Positions 5,931 through 6,368 of a stretch of 6,368 nt of DNA are shown piece after piece. Numbering within the stretch: position 1 is the first letter of the stretch; each line of letters starts with the position of its first letter. Origin of the DNA: an uncultured Chlorobiota bacterium (GTDB taxonomy: Bacteria; Bacteroidota; Kapaibacteriia; OLB7); assembly GCA_946481475.1 (NCBI GenBank), contig CAMLOB010000253.1, positions 1-6,368 on the forward strand, given 5' to 3'. A program made the translations under genes and the position numbers. The notes under the pieces were generated by a model, which was not told the DNA's origin, did no database searches, and worked only from the letters and a program-made list of their open reading frames with translations.

Positions 5931-6368
5931 ATGACCACCTTCCCAAACTCTCCACGCCTCCTGAAAGGGGCGATCATCAGCATCGGTTCGGCAAGTCCGA
6001 CGCCGACGGTGATCCCGTTTCAATATAACCCGGCACAGATGACCCGATCGATTTCGCTGAGCGGGGCCGACGGGGAGACGGCGGCGGAGAAGGAGCAGCG
6101 GATACAAAACCCGCCCCGCGAGTCGATCTCGGTACAGGTAGAGATCGACGCAACCGACCGGCTGGAGGAGGCCGATCCGATCACCGGTCTGTTCGGCATC
6201 CATCCCCAACTGGCCCAACTGGAACTGCTGCTCTATCCGCAGTCGAGCGGCATTATCCTGAACCGCGCGCTGCTGTCGGCCGGCATGGTGGAGATCATCC
6301 CCCCGGACCAGACCCTCACCCTCTTCGCCCTGCCGCCGATCATCACCAACTCCTACGTCGCGGTCCGC
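5931..6368 (+). CDS. eCIS baseplate/tube-associated protein (FQYNP type), N-terminal part (3' end outside window)
   Basis: The frame is open from ATG 5931 to the right edge (146 codons, no stop), so the C-terminus is missing. The N-terminus reads NSPRLLKGAIISI (6-18), then TVIPFQYNPAQMTRSISL (26-43), ISVQVEIDATDRLEEADP (66-83), GIHPQLAQLELLLYP (89-103) and VEIIPPDQTLTLF (120-132). This motif order is familiar from a conserved eCIS structural gene related in style to the tube/baseplate adaptor proteins (Afp7-like, FQ[YF]NP motif) but apparently without a LysM in the visible part. It probably acts in the tail tube or baseplate. The SPRLLKGA motif only nine residues or so from the start supports this ATG. 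No Shine-Dalgarno site is evident in the 23 bases between it and the previous stop. Base composition returns to the GC-rich level of the other structural genes. The family resemblance is from memory and the exact role is inferred. Confidence 0.82.
   Translation, partial: MTTFPNSPRLLKGAIISIGSASPTPTVIPFQYNPAQMTRSISLSGADGETAAEKEQRIQNPPRESISVQVEIDATDRLEEADPITGLFGIHPQLAQLELLLYPQSSGIILNRALLSAGMVEIIPPDQTLTLFALPPIITNSYVAVR

Noticed and set aside
5753..6028. 91-codon + strand frame spanning the end of the second cargo gene and the start of the next gene
   Set aside because: It crosses two supported genes in another frame and has no ribosome site or recognisable motif.

Overview
This window is part of an extracellular contractile injection system (eCIS) locus, the phage-tail-like family that includes Afp and PVC. 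All supported genes are on the + strand and tightly packed. Nothing in the sequence fixes the host. The structural genes are GC-rich and several starts have Shine-Dalgarno sites, so a GC-rich prokaryote fits, but eCIS loci are scattered across many bacterial phyla and some archaea. I make no taxonomic call.

Layout from left to right. Positions 2-247 hold the 3' end of a small eCIS-associated protein, joined by an ATGA overlap to a DUF4255/Pvc16_N-type tail-terminator protein (244-1422). After a 58-base gap comes a large AAA+ ATPase of the Afp15/Pvc15 type (1481-3505). Its last 44 bases overlap a 90-residue conserved hypothetical gene (3462-3734). Next come two genes in tandem, 3735-4739 and 4795-5907. 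Both carry a DUF4157 (eCIS core) domain with an intact HELGH motif, and their C-terminal halves are unrelated. The window closes with the first 146 codons of a tail or baseplate-type protein of the SPRLLKGA...FQYNP kind (5931-6368), so the structural operon resumes after the two cargo-like genes.

The terminator-type protein caps the tube and sheath, and the ATPase is associated with assembly. The small proteins and the last gene belong to assembly or the baseplate region. The two DUF4157 proteins are the best candidates for payload. Over a 142-residue block their heads are identical at 123 positions. The heads are then joined to two different tails encoded by clearly more AT-rich DNA. This looks like a head duplication with swapped, imported effector domains, and it is the most interesting part of the window. 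The first tail has features loosely reminiscent of SleB-type cell-wall hydrolases. The second matches, from memory, a recurring uncharacterised WINxFIP...FSND...FPAxExY domain. Neither function is established. No tRNA, rRNA, CRISPR array, insertion sequence or convincing terminator was seen.
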